A stretch of DNA of 64,000 nucleotides from Leptospirales bacterium (GTDB lineage Bacteria; Spirochaetota; Leptospiria; Leptospirales; Leptospiraceae): assembly GCA_013297885.1 (NCBI GenBank), contig JAAFIR010000019.1, positions 1 through 64,000 on the forward strand. The letters run 5' to 3'. A model generated the notes under the pieces. That model did not search any database, was not told the DNA's origin, and saw only the letters and a list, made by a program, of their open reading frames with translations. The stretch's first letter is position 1, and the number at the start of each line of letters is the position of its first letter. Shown piece after piece: positions 19,713 through 27,582 of the stretch. The translations under genes were made by a program, and so were the position numbers.

Positions 19713-20708
19713 CTAATTTGGATTTAGCTCAGTGATTTTTCCAGTTGGAATATCTAGTGCATAATTTTTTTGTTCTACTGAAAAATATATAGTTCCAATG
19801 TAAGTTCGTTTTAGTTGTATGATTTGTTCTTCTTTCAACTCTCTCAATTGAAAACTAGTAAATCTGCGAATTGAAATTTTTTGAATCAGTTTTACATTTA
19901 TAAAAAGATTCTCATTCCAATTTTTTGAATTATTCATCGAAGAAATATTTAGGGAATGCAAAATCTTATTAATTTTGAATTCATAACAATTTAATTTAAT
20001 ACATATTATTGTTTGCAAGTGATATTCCTCACCAATGCCACCAGTTATATAATTATTGGAATCTGTTTTGGAATATTTATATAAATTTGTATAATCATTA
20101 CTAATTAAATTAATTGTGTCATATTCGATTCTTAGATCACCTTCATCTTCAAATCGTGAATAAAAAATAAGTGACTCATTATCAAACCAATCAATCACTT
20201 GCCTATTAAAAATATCTCTTAAAGATTTTAAACTATCTTTTGTTCTAATTGAAATTTTACAATCATACTTTGCTGGTAAATAAATTCCATCACCTCGTGA
20301 ACCACAATTTAAAATTGAAGATTTAATAATATTTTTAGTTTCAGGATCAGTAATTATATAAAAATAAAATTTATCCTTGTTTGGACTAAAAATTGGTTTG
20401 GAAAGATAAACGTCAAATACCCAGCCTGTTTCATTTTCATAATTTACTTTGAGCCATTTGCCTTTTTGCTCATCTATGATTCCTTCTTTTTCATTTTCTG
20501 GAATTAACTTATGGATTAGCATTGATCCGAATGGAAGAAGTCTAATTGACTTTGATTTTATTGAAGGACTCTCTCTTAAATTTAAACCACTTGAAGGAGT
20601 GACAATCCAATTTTCTAATTTGATTTTTTCTTCTAACGATTCTTCTTTTTTTTTAAAACTAGGAATACAAAATAAATAAATTAAACAAAAGCAAAAAAAG
20701 AATTTCAT
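19713..20708 (-). CDS. SH3-domain exported protein
   Basis: The 331-residue protein has an N-terminal hydrophobic leader (MKFFFCFCLIYLFCIPSF) with a possible lipobox Cys. A bacterial SH3-type domain lies at about residues 35-105 (SGLNLRESPSIKSKSIRLLP ... GKWLKVNYENETGWVFDVYL). Such domains usually bind peptidoglycan or other envelope partners. The remaining ~220 residues are unrecognised. It is a paralogue of the gene at 45913-46908, which has the same leader plus SH3 layout. It stands alone on the minus strand between repeat D and the divergent DUF29 gene. Confidence 0.75.
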   Translation of the reverse strand: MKFFFCFCLIYLFCIPSFKKKEESLEEKIKLENWIVTPSSGLNLRESPSIKSKSIRLLPFGSMLIHKLIPENEKEGIIDEQKGKWLKVNYENETGWVFDVYLSKPIFSPNKDKFYFYIITDPETKNIIKSSILNCGSRGDGIYLPAKYDCKISIRTKDSLKSLRDIFNRQVIDWFDNESLIFYSRFEDEGDLRIEYDTINLISNDYTNLYKYSKTDSNNYITGGIGEEYHLQTIICIKLNCYEFKINKILHSLNISSMNNSKNWNENLFINVKLIQKISIRRFTSFQLRELKEEQIIQLKRTYIGTIYFSVEQKNYALDIPTGKITELNPN

Positions 20709-20800
20709 CTTTAGTATTTTATTAATTACCTAAATTTTTACAATTAAAAAGTGAGACTATTCAATTCAGAACCTTGTATAAAAGGGACTTAAAAATAGTC

Positions 20801-20829
20801 TTGACTTTTTTTGTTTGTTAGAATAGAAT
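20801..20829 (+). promoter_or_regulatory. Promoter for DUF29 gene, placed for a leaderless mRNA
   Basis: A -35 box TTGACT (20801-20806) and a -10 box TAGAAT (20824-20829) are separated by 17 bp. Only 6 bp lie between the -10 box and the ATG at 20836, so transcription would start at or next to the start codon. No Shine-Dalgarno sequence precedes the ATG. The transcription start is inferred. Confidence 0.6.
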
Positions 20830-20835
20830 TTTCAC

Positions 20836-21288
20836 ATGGTTACTAAAACTTTTACCTTAAAAGAACTTTATACAGAAGATGAAAGTATATGGATTTTTGA
20901 AAATGTAAAACTCATTCGAGAAGGAAAAATTGATGAAGTTGATTGGGCTAATATTGCTGAGGAACTAGAATTAATAGGAAAATCGCAATTCAGAGAAGTA
21001 TATTCAAGAATGAAAGAATTAATTTTTCATCTTTTAAAATGGAAATACCAAAAAGATTTTAGAAGTAATTCTTGGAAATATTCAATAAGAAATCAACGTG
21101 GTGACTTACAAGAAATTTTTAATGATAGCAAAAATTTAAAAAATTATGCATTTCAGAATTTTGAAAGAGTCTATTCTGATGCTAGAAAACTTACTTCAGA
21201 TGAAACTGGTCTTGAAAGAAATATTTTTCCTATTTCATCTCCTTTTACACTTGAAGAAATTATGAAAGAAGAATTTTTTCCGGAGTAA
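20836..21288 (+). CDS. DUF29 family protein
   Basis: A 150-residue protein with the DUF29 pattern: DWANIAEELELIGKSQFREV, then HLLKWKYQ, RSNSWKYSIRNQRGDLQEIF and a C-terminal acidic tail. DUF29 proteins are small, helical and cytoplasmic, common in cyanobacteria and some spirochaetes, and have no proven function. It is monocistronic on the plus strand, between minus-strand neighbours. Confidence 0.85.
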   Translation: MVTKTFTLKELYTEDESIWIFENVKLIREGKIDEVDWANIAEELELIGKSQFREVYSRMKELIFHLLKWKYQKDFRSNSWKYSIRNQRGDLQEIFNDSKNLKNYAFQNFERVYSDARKLTSDETGLERNIFPISSPFTLEEIMKEEFFPE

Positions 21289-21321
21289 AATTTGAAATAA
21301 TTTATTTTAAATATTTTTTAT

Positions 21322-21350
21322 TGATATTAACATCAAAAGTATGAATATCA
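21322..21350. terminator. Possible bidirectional terminator hairpin
   Basis: TGATATT (21322-21328) and AATATCA (21344-21350) can form a 7-bp stem between the convergent DUF29 gene and the lipoprotein-like gene at 21353. A/T-rich tracts flank it. The stem is weak, so this is tentative. Confidence 0.35.
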
Positions 21351-21352
21351 TC

Positions 21353-21847
21353 CTATAAATAAACTTCTTTCTTAGGACAATTTTTATTTAAAGGAAGTTT
21401 GTATTTTCCAATTAAAACTGAATTGTTTAAAAGTCTTGGAGTTGCAAGACCAGTAATATAATAGTCACCTAGATAATGAAATTTTTCCGAAATAAAAATG
21501 AGTCTTTCTGTGACACGAGCATTACCCCAAAATAATTGGCTATAAACAAGATGATAAATTTTATTTCCATATTTTAAACTACCAAGTTTTTTTAGGAATA
21601 ACTTTGAGCCTTCATACTCTTTATCCAGTTCAAAGTATCCTTTTGGTGCTTCATTTCTCAGAAGTTTTAATAAATCTTTTTGATTTAAACTTTTAAAATT
21701 TTTGTATTTAACATTTTTTATATTCCACGATTTGGGGTAATGATTCATATAATCACATTCATCATTTTCTTTTTTTATTAAATCTGAATTCATAAAAAAA
21801 GTAGAAATGAAGATTAGAATTAGGGTTTTTAGTTTATTCTTTAACAA
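21353..21847 (-). CDS. Hypothetical exported protein
   Basis: Not recognised. It has 164 residues with an N-terminal signal-like helix (LKNKLKTLILIFISTFFMN). The start is TTG at 21847, which overlaps the 3' end of a broken upstream gene by 14 bp. The mature part contains two aromatic-rich strands (YHLVYSQLFWGNARVTERLI), suggesting a small beta domain. It ends in a Cys-containing tail. Probably periplasmic or envelope-located. Confidence 0.6.
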   Translation of the reverse strand: MLKNKLKTLILIFISTFFMNSDLIKKENDECDYMNHYPKSWNIKNVKYKNFKSLNQKDLLKLLRNEAPKGYFELDKEYEGSKLFLKKLGSLKYGNKIYHLVYSQLFWGNARVTERLIFISEKFHYLGDYYITGLATPRLLNNSVLIGKYKLPLNKNCPKKEVYL

Positions 21848-22116
21848 GTAAATTTCCTGGCATACAGTTAAAATTGATCAATCCTTTTGTCGATTGGAAG
21901 AAAGCATTTTCACTTATCAATGAAAAACTAGTATCTTCACTTAAACTTCCATTCATAAATTTTTTCTAACTTAACAGGATAGTAAATTAAAACTCTGTAA
22001 GGCAAATACTCTGGGGGTAAATTATTAAGCCAATTCAACACATCTTCATCCATTGCCAAAAATTGAAATACTTTACCTTTACCGACTCTTTTCCAATTCT
22101 TATAATTTTCAATCAT
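21834..22116 (-). pseudogene. Broken small gene, two overlapping fragments
   Basis: Two overlapping reading frames look like one gene of about 100 residues split by a frameshift. The first (22116 to 21937, 59 residues) reads MIENYKNWKRVGKGKVFQFL and then NWLNNLPPEYLPYRVLIYYP. The second (21956 to 21834) reads MNGSLSEDTSFSLISENAFF and ends MPGNLLVKE. Removing one A from the A6 run just upstream of position 21956 would join them smoothly. No family recognised. The last part matches a short stretch at about 23175-23215. Confidence 0.5.
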
Positions 22117-22226
22117 ATATTTAAAATTGGATAAATTAAATTCTTATGAATCATTTTTTTTATGGTATTCCATTTTTCTTTTTAGTACTTTTTAAAATAA
22201 TTATAATTTATTTATTTTGAAATCTA

Positions 22227-23138
22227 TTAAGTCCTGAAAGACCATAATTTTATAACCATATAAATATAAGAGAATGGAATCAGCGGAAGACAAGCAATAT
22301 CAACTATAATTGCAAATGGATAAAGTGGAATATATTCAGGCTGAACAGAACTGTATTCTCTGATTTTATCAATATAAATAAAATTTTTTTCGATTGGTAT
22401 ATTTCCCTTTTCATCAATTAATAAAAAATTTTTTATTCCATGAGAATATTTTATTGACATTACAAATATATTTTTTGGTAATTTTACAATTTCTATTTTT
22501 TGCCATGGTGAATTAGATTCATAAAGATTACTAATATTTAATAAATCATTTCCTTTATAAGCTACTAAACTAACTTTCCTATCACGATTTGAAATATGAT
22601 ATAATGAATCTTTTTTGTTTCCTAAATCTAAATATGCATAATTCTTAGAATGTTTGGCATGGATCAAATTTTTTTCAGTTATATTTTCAGGTAATTTAAA
22701 AACTATATTATCTAATCCATTGTTGTATGGATATTCTTTTACAAATCCAATTGGAATCAAAAAGCTGTTATCATGAGATAAAATTAAACCAGAATATTCA
22801 AAAGAAATTTTCCAGATTTTTAATTCGCTGATTTGTTCAAATAATTTACAGTTCATTTTTTCTACATATGGAGGAACAGAAGCATCTTCACTTCTAAATA
22901 TTTTTATACAAAAAACGCCGTACTCATTTTCTATTTTAAATGTTTCTTTGTTTCCAAGATAAAAAGTATCTTTTAGATTTGTAATTGGAATTAAGCTCTC
23001 TTCATAAGTCGCATACTTTGGAAACGCTCTTTCATGAACCCATAAAGTACAAGCTTCAAATTGAAAAATTAATATCGGAAATATAAAACTAATTAGAATT
23101 ATTTTCTTCCAATGAATATTTATTTTATTTGAAAACAT
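22227..23138 (-). CDS. Hypothetical lipoprotein with C-terminal membrane segment
   Basis: Not recognised with confidence. From the ATG at 23138 it has about 303 residues: MFSNKINIHWKKIILISFIF, then lipobox-like FQFEAC. The middle is beta-rich. The C-terminus is hydrophobic (YPFAIIVDIACLPLIPFSYI). This ending vaguely recalls YceK/DUF1375-type lipoproteins, which end in a conserved hydrophobic Asp-Pro motif, but the resemblance is weak. An upstream in-frame start at 23162 would add eight residues. Confidence 0.55.
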   Translation of the reverse strand: MFSNKINIHWKKIILISFIFPILIFQFEACTLWVHERAFPKYATYEESLIPITNLKDTFYLGNKETFKIENEYGVFCIKIFRSEDASVPPYVEKMNCKLFEQISELKIWKISFEYSGLILSHDNSFLIPIGFVKEYPYNNGLDNIVFKLPENITEKNLIHAKHSKNYAYLDLGNKKDSLYHISNRDRKVSLVAYKGNDLLNISNLYESNSPWQKIEIVKLPKNIFVMSIKYSHGIKNFLLIDEKGNIPIEKNFIYIDKIREYSSVQPEYIPLYPFAIIVDIACLPLIPFSYIYMVIKLWSFRT

Positions 23139-23220
23139 ACAGAGTAGCTTTAGTTGCGTCATAAATTAGTAAACCTCAATTCAGATTCTTGAACCAGTAA
23201 ATTTCCTAGCATTCCAATTT

Positions 23221-23694
23221 TTATTCGCACTCACATTCTTCTCTAGTATAATATTCAACTCGATCAACTTGAATTACGACAGCATTTTTAAAATTAACTT
23301 TTAAAGCACCTTTTAAACCTTCTTCAATCCAAATCAATTCACCACTAAGTTCATCGATTTTTTTTCCATATATTTTTGCTGGATGTTCAAACATTTCTGT
23401 AGCTTGATTATATTCAGGTGAACCTTTTCCTTTAACTAAAATCAAATTATCTAAAAACTTTACTGGTTCAGTTTTTGAAGGATCTTCAAATCTTTCTTTA
23501 AAATTAGTTTTGTATTTACAAACTGTTCCTTTACATTTGTCTGCTGGCCATTTAAACGGACTGTTTCTATAACATTTTTCGTAAGAATTTCGACAATTTG
23601 ACTTGGGAAAAATATAAATGGGAGTTTCTATTTCTTTAGTAAATTGATTCCAGTTGGAAGAAATAATAAAAATTAAAAAAATCAATTTATTCAT
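23221..23694 (-). CDS. Hypothetical secreted Cys-containing protein
   Basis: Not recognised. It has 157 residues with an N-terminal signal (MNKLIFLIFIISSNWNQF). Several cysteines (NCRNSYEKCYRN, DKCKGTVCKYK, EECECE at the end) suggest disulphides in the periplasm. Its start overlaps the end of the antitoxin-like gene by 8 bp. Confidence 0.6.
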   Translation of the reverse strand: MNKLIFLIFIISSNWNQFTKEIETPIYIFPKSNCRNSYEKCYRNSPFKWPADKCKGTVCKYKTNFKERFEDPSKTEPVKFLDNLILVKGKGSPEYNQATEMFEHPAKIYGKKIDELSGELIWIEEGLKGALKVNFKNAVVIQVDRVEYYTREECECE

Positions 23695-23890
23695 TTTTTT
23701 TTAAATAATATTCCATAGCCCTCTTAGATAAATCATCAATGCTCAAATCTTCCCATAAATTTTTTCGCCATTCAGTATAATCAAAACTATCTCGCTTGAT
23801 TAGCACAATAAATCTTTCAACTTCTAGAATATCTAATTTTTCAAATAAAGCTTGGAATCCTTCATGCCTAATCAAAGTATCTGTTTTCAT
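23687..23890 (-). CDS. Small antitoxin-like protein beside a PIN gene
   Basis: A 67-residue cytoplasmic protein with DTLIRHEGFQALFEKLDILE and FIVLIKRDSFDYTEWRKNLW. Proteins of this look occur beside PIN-domain genes of the YLDNCCFNRPF type. Its ATG overlaps the stop of the broken PIN gene in an ATGA arrangement, so the two formed one unit. Its role as an antitoxin is inferred from size and position. With the partner inactivated, it may be a leftover. Confidence 0.5.
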   Translation of the reverse strand: MKTDTLIRHEGFQALFEKLDILEVERFIVLIKRDSFDYTEWRKNLWEDLSIDDLSKRAMEYYLKKNE

Positions 23891-24325
23891 AACTCTTCCC
23901 CTAATTCTATAAAACGAATTGGACTAATAATTTTTATTTCTTTAACAAAATCTTTTTTTTTTAAATACCTTTATCTACTGTAATAAAATATTTTGCAGAA
24001 CCTTGAATTGCACTTGCTATATGAATTAAATCTTTTATCCCAAAACCAAGTTGTTGAAAATTTTTAGCATCCTCGATCAATTCTTTATTGCTAATAATTT
24101 TAGTATCTGTTAAATTTTTCCAAAATTGAATAGAATCTTTTGCTTCCAAGTCAGGATTAGCTGAATTTTCAAATTCTAAAATAAAACTCCAAACCAATTC
24201 TAATTCATTTGACTTTATTTTTTTTGGATAAATAATTTAGCTTCTGTTTCCAATTGAATTTTTTCTTGAATTTGATTATCAAAAGGTCTGTTAAAACAGC
24301 AATTATCCAAATAAACTCGAATCAT
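23887..24325 (-). pseudogene. PIN-domain protein (VapC-like), two frameshifts
   Basis: Translating across frames recovers a PIN protein of about 145 residues: MIRVYLDNCCFNRPFDNQ, IQLETEAKLFIQKK, then KSNELELVWSFILEFENSAN, FQQLGFGIKDLIHIASAIQG, KYFITVDKG, and KIISPIRFIELGEEL. The acidic residues of the nuclease (Asp near the start, Asp in GIKDLIHIA, Asp in TVDKG) are present. The frame is lost at an A8 run near 24221 and again at an A10 run near 23955. An ATG at 24337 would add four residues. As read, no full protein can be made, unless these homopolymers are sequencing errors. Confidence 0.65.
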
Positions 24326-24374
24326 ATCAATTTTCATCAAATAGACTTAGTAACTTTCGCAAGTAAAAATCAAT

Positions 24375-24521
24375 TTATTCAACATATAAATCTTCCAAAG
24401 TTTTTGGGACAAAGTTTGGATCACATTGTTTTGGTTCTTGTTCTGCTGTTAACTCAGAGTTTTTCTCTTGTCAAGTTAGTATCAGTAAGGTTAAGATTAT
24501 TACAAAAATTTTACTTTTCAT
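24375..24521 (-). pseudogene. Small lipoprotein gene with in-frame UGA at lipobox cysteine
   Basis: An ATG at 24521 opens MKSKIFVIILTLLILT, then TGA, then QEKNSELTAEQEPKQCDPN and more, to a TAA at 24375. The first 16 residues are a perfect lipoprotein leader, and the stop falls where the lipidated Cys should be; TGT or TGC to TGA is one base change. A plus-strand frame covering 24254-24541 shows no protein-like features and is ignored. Confidence 0.5.
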
Positions 24522-24547
24522 ACTTTTTACTTTTTTTATAAGATATT

Positions 24548-25069
24548 TTAATCACAATATTCAGACGAAATATTTTCTAATACTCGTCTTTCAATATTGT
24601 ATTTTTTACAACTCATATCAAAAAATAAATTATCATCAATTTGAAAAAAAATATAAGGTGGTTTAAAAAAAACTTTGTACAATCCATCTGGACCTTCAGG
24701 TTGGTGCTCATGATAAAAAATTTTTAATGGCTCTTCGTTTGAATAAGTAACTTTGATAAACTGTCTAAATTCATTTATTGGTGAAAAAGAAATTTCGCCA
24801 GTTATAATTGATAAAGATTTTACTTTTACAACACCTTCGTCACAATTGATTTTTGCTTTTGTGTATAATTTCATATCTTGAGGTAAAATTCTTTTATCTT
24901 CAAGAATTTTTATAGTATCTACATCAACTTGAATTTGATTACAACCAGTATAAATTTTACAATTTTTACAAAAATTTTTCGGTGGATTCCAAAATGAATA
25001 AATGACTAGCCCAAACCCAAAAAGAAATACTAAAAATAAAAATCTTTTTAAGTTGGTCTTATTTTTCAT
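24548..25069 (-). CDS. Hypothetical membrane-anchored protein
   Basis: Not recognised. It has 173 residues: one N-terminal transmembrane or signal-anchor helix (RFLFLVFLFGFGLVIYSFW), then a Cys pair (NFCKNCKIYTGC) and a soluble beta-rich domain with a C-terminal SCKKY and CD ending. The cysteines may form disulphides outside the cytoplasm. It is divergent from the gene at 25299. Confidence 0.6.
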   Translation of the reverse strand: MKNKTNLKRFLFLVFLFGFGLVIYSFWNPPKNFCKNCKIYTGCNQIQVDVDTIKILEDKRILPQDMKLYTKAKINCDEGVVKVKSLSIITGEISFSPINEFRQFIKVTYSNEEPLKIFYHEHQPEGPDGLYKVFFKPPYIFFQIDDNLFFDMSCKKYNIERRVLENISSEYCD

Positions 25070-25098
25070 TTATAAATAAAACAAATTAAAATAAAGTT

Positions 25099-25298
25099 TT
25101 GTCAAAGAAAAAAAATTCTTCTAAGCAAGAGTTAGGGATTGAAATGGCATCAAAAAATTTTTTTATAAAATTTTTTGATGAGAATGGAAAGCCCGACCTT
25201 TTTGGAACAAAAAGGGAACTCCCAAATTTAAAAAAAAACTTGAGGCAAAGAAAATTTTTTCATTTGACAATCCTAAAATAAAAAAAATGTATGATGCT
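25099..25298 (+). pseudogene. Frameshifted gene fragment
   Basis: From a TTG at 25099 the frame reads SKKKNSSKQELGIEMASKNF and then FFDENGKPDLFGTKRELP. After a poly-A tract near 25230 the sensible reading continues in another frame as FKKKLEAKKIFSFDNPKIKK, running into MYDAMENK at 25287. Adding one A would join the two. It could be a remnant of a short gene or a spurious upstream extension of the next protein. No family recognised. Confidence 0.35.
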
Positions 25299-26144
25299 AT
25301 GGAAAATAAATGCCAAGCTATTTTAACTATACTATTCTTATTCGTATTTTCTAATCAACTTTTTACTAAAGATACTAAAGAAACTAAAAATTCTCAAGAA
25401 GTAGATGCTGATTATGAAGAATTTAAAGCATTAAGAAAAAAAGAACAAGAAGCAAAAAAGGCAAAAGAGAAAGAACAAGAATATTTAGATTATGTTGAGT
25501 TTCAAGAATTTAAAAAGAGAAAATCAGCTGAGACAATTGAAGAACAAGAAATTGAAAAAAAAAGAAAAGAAGGAAAAGTCGCTTATTCACCATGGGCTGT
25601 TCAATATATCGGTGCATCAGGTATAGTTTTTGATTCCAATTTCAAGAACGGTAACTTTAGCCAATTTTTAGTAGCAGCAGAATACCATGAACCTTCTTCT
25701 AAATTTGGATTTAGACTTGGATTAGCTGGTTGGACATACAATTTTGCAAGTAAAATTCAAAATATTGAAAGAGACTATTTTTCTGTATTTTTTCTTTCTA
25801 GAGGAAATATTCTACCTTTTCTAATTTATGAACCTTATTTTTCAAGAAACTCCAAAATTTCTGGAAATAGTTTAGACTTTCATTTAGATTATCATTTTAA
25901 ACCAAGACAATTTGTTGATCCATATGTATTTGCTGGTTCTGGAATTGGTGTTTGTGAAAGCGAATGTAATGTTATAAAATTATTTGTTGGAGCTGGTATA
26001 AGGGTTAATATCAAAGCAGGTTATTTTTTATCAGAATTTATGATTGATAAACCTTTCTTTGCAATTTCTGAATCAGATCGATTTAGCACCAATCCAAATC
26101 TTTTTCAGACTGGGTTTAGAATTGGTTTTGGTATTTTTTTGTAA
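25299..26144 (+). CDS. Outer-membrane beta-barrel-like protein with charged coiled coil
   Basis: From the ATG at 25299 it has about 281 residues. A signal peptide (QAILTILFLFVFSNQLFTKD) is followed by a strongly charged helical region rich in Glu/Lys (about residues 40-95). An aromatic, glycine-rich C-terminal half follows, with alternating strands (GFRLGLAGWTYNFASK; DPYVFAGSGIGVC) ending in Phe, as outer-membrane barrels do. Function unknown. The start at 25287 in the same frame is possible. Confidence 0.6.
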   Translation: MENKCQAILTILFLFVFSNQLFTKDTKETKNSQEVDADYEEFKALRKKEQEAKKAKEKEQEYLDYVEFQEFKKRKSAETIEEQEIEKKRKEGKVAYSPWAVQYIGASGIVFDSNFKNGNFSQFLVAAEYHEPSSKFGFRLGLAGWTYNFASKIQNIERDYFSVFFLSRGNILPFLIYEPYFSRNSKISGNSLDFHLDYHFKPRQFVDPYVFAGSGIGVCESECNVIKLFVGAGIRVNIKAGYFLSEFMIDKPFFAISESDRFSTNPNLFQTGFRIGFGIFL

Positions 26145-26153
26145 AAACAATAT

Positions 26154-27236
26154 TTAAGTTTCAATATTTAGAAAAATTTGAATTTCAGTTCCTTCGTTTA
26201 ACACCGAGTTGACTTGAATTTCTGCTTCATGAAAGTCTAAAATTTTTTTCACTAGGTATAGTCCAAGCCCAGTTGATTTTTCTCCATGAGTTCCTGTTTT
26301 TCTTGATTTTTTTATTTTAATAAATATATTTTTCATAGTTTCTTCATCAATTCCAATTCCAAAATCTTTAATCGAAATTATAATTTTGGAATCTTCTTCT
26401 CTTAGACCAAGAATCACTTTTGAATTGGTATTTGAAAATTTAATAGAGTTTGAAATTAAATTGCTCAAAGCTAGTTGGAATCCCATTTTATTTCCAAAAT
26501 AATGAATAAATTTTTGTTTAGATTCAAAAATTAAATCTATATTTTTTTTAAAACATACCCCTTCAAAATTTTTAACTAATTCGATTAACATTTCATTTAA
26601 CTCAAATTTTTCTTTTTTATGATGACCTAAATAATCCATATTCATTGCTTCTAACAAATTATTCCCTAAATTAATAATGTAATCTATTGAAATTTTAATT
26701 AGCCTAAAATAGTGTTTATTTTTTATAGTTTCCTCTTTTTCATCTAAAATCTGAATTAAGGATTTGATAGCACCAGCTGGTGAAATAATTTCATGAGCAA
26801 TTGAATTTAAATATTCATCTTTTTCAGATACAAGTTGTCTCAATTCATAATTTTCTTTTTGAATTTGATTTAATCTTCCATAGGACTCGTAAAATTGAAT
26901 CATTGAATAATATTCTTCAAAAGTATTTACAAAATTATGTTTTAAAAAAATAGTTTTTAAATTTTCTTTTTTGTCCATCACGATCACTTCATAAGTAATC
27001 GTTTGACCTTTTTTAAAATTTGATTTATAAGTATTAAAAACTTTTTTTTTAGTTTCTTCACTCAAATGCTCAAAATGGATCAAAAAAGATTTTCCTAAAA
27101 TTTCATCTTTCTTAAAATCATAAAAATCCAAATAAGCTTGATTGACTTTTATTAAAATTCCTTCATTATTTAAATATGCTACAGGAACTAAACTTGTTTC
27201 AAATAAAAAATTTTCTTCAATTTTTTTTCTATCCAT
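26154..27236 (-). CDS. PAS-domain sensor histidine kinase
   Basis: A cytoplasmic sensor kinase of about 360 residues from ATG 27236 (an upstream in-frame start at 27314 is possible). A PAS domain covers about residues 10-125 (VPVAYLNNEGILIKVNQAYL). The HisKA box has the phospho-accepting His in SIAHEIISPAGAIKSL. The ATP-binding domain shows NLISNSIKFS (N box), DFGIGID (G1) and STGLGLYLVKKI (G2). No transmembrane segment is seen, so the input is probably internal. The partner regulator is not adjacent. It converges on the gene ending at 26144, with 9 bp between. Confidence 0.85.
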   Translation of the reverse strand: MDRKKIEENFLFETSLVPVAYLNNEGILIKVNQAYLDFYDFKKDEILGKSFLIHFEHLSEETKKKVFNTYKSNFKKGQTITYEVIVMDKKENLKTIFLKHNFVNTFEEYYSMIQFYESYGRLNQIQKENYELRQLVSEKDEYLNSIAHEIISPAGAIKSLIQILDEKEETIKNKHYFRLIKISIDYIINLGNNLLEAMNMDYLGHHKKEKFELNEMLIELVKNFEGVCFKKNIDLIFESKQKFIHYFGNKMGFQLALSNLISNSIKFSNTNSKVILGLREEDSKIIISIKDFGIGIDEETMKNIFIKIKKSRKTGTHGEKSTGLGLYLVKKILDFHEAEIQVNSVLNEGTEIQIFLNIET

Positions 27237-27522
27237 ATTGCAAAATCTAATTTGGTAAAATAATAAATCAAGCAATAAATATTTTTTTACTCTAGAAAAA
27301 TTGACAATCAGCATGAGACTTCTGAATTTTACCCTAGAAAAAAATAATTTAATTCAAAGATTTTTACTTAAAATTTAGAATTGACCTAATAAAAAAAATT
27401 TCATCTAAATAAATACTTAATTCATAATTACCAAGAATTAATTTCTAGAATATTTTTGTTTATTAAAGAGAATTACAAAGTCATTACTTAAAATACATTA
27501 AAGAAGCCTGCAGCAGCATTCC

Positions 27523-27579
27523 CTTTGCGAGGAGTACCCAAAAACCACACCTGAGCACAAAGTGAGTAAGCTGAGTACT
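27523..27579 (-). other. Possible pseudoknot RNA element
   Basis: A GC-richer patch (27504-27580) lies downstream of the DUF2306 gene. Read on the minus strand it has the order AGTACTC, CTTTGTG, GGGTACT, CGCAAAG. The first pairs with the third and the second with the fourth, each over 7 positions, giving a pseudoknot topology. The one imperfect pair in each helix is G-U on the minus strand and A-C on the plus strand, favouring a minus-strand RNA. Confidence 0.4.
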
Positions 27580-27582
27580 TAA

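Noticed and set aside
24375-24521. Selenocysteine at the in-frame TGA
   Set aside because: No SECIS-like hairpin was obvious after the TGA, and a mutated lipobox Cys codon is a simpler explanation.
24254-24541. Plus-strand open frame rich in Leu and Val
   Set aside because: It is antisense to the broken PIN gene and the small lipoprotein remnant, has no family features and no good start context.
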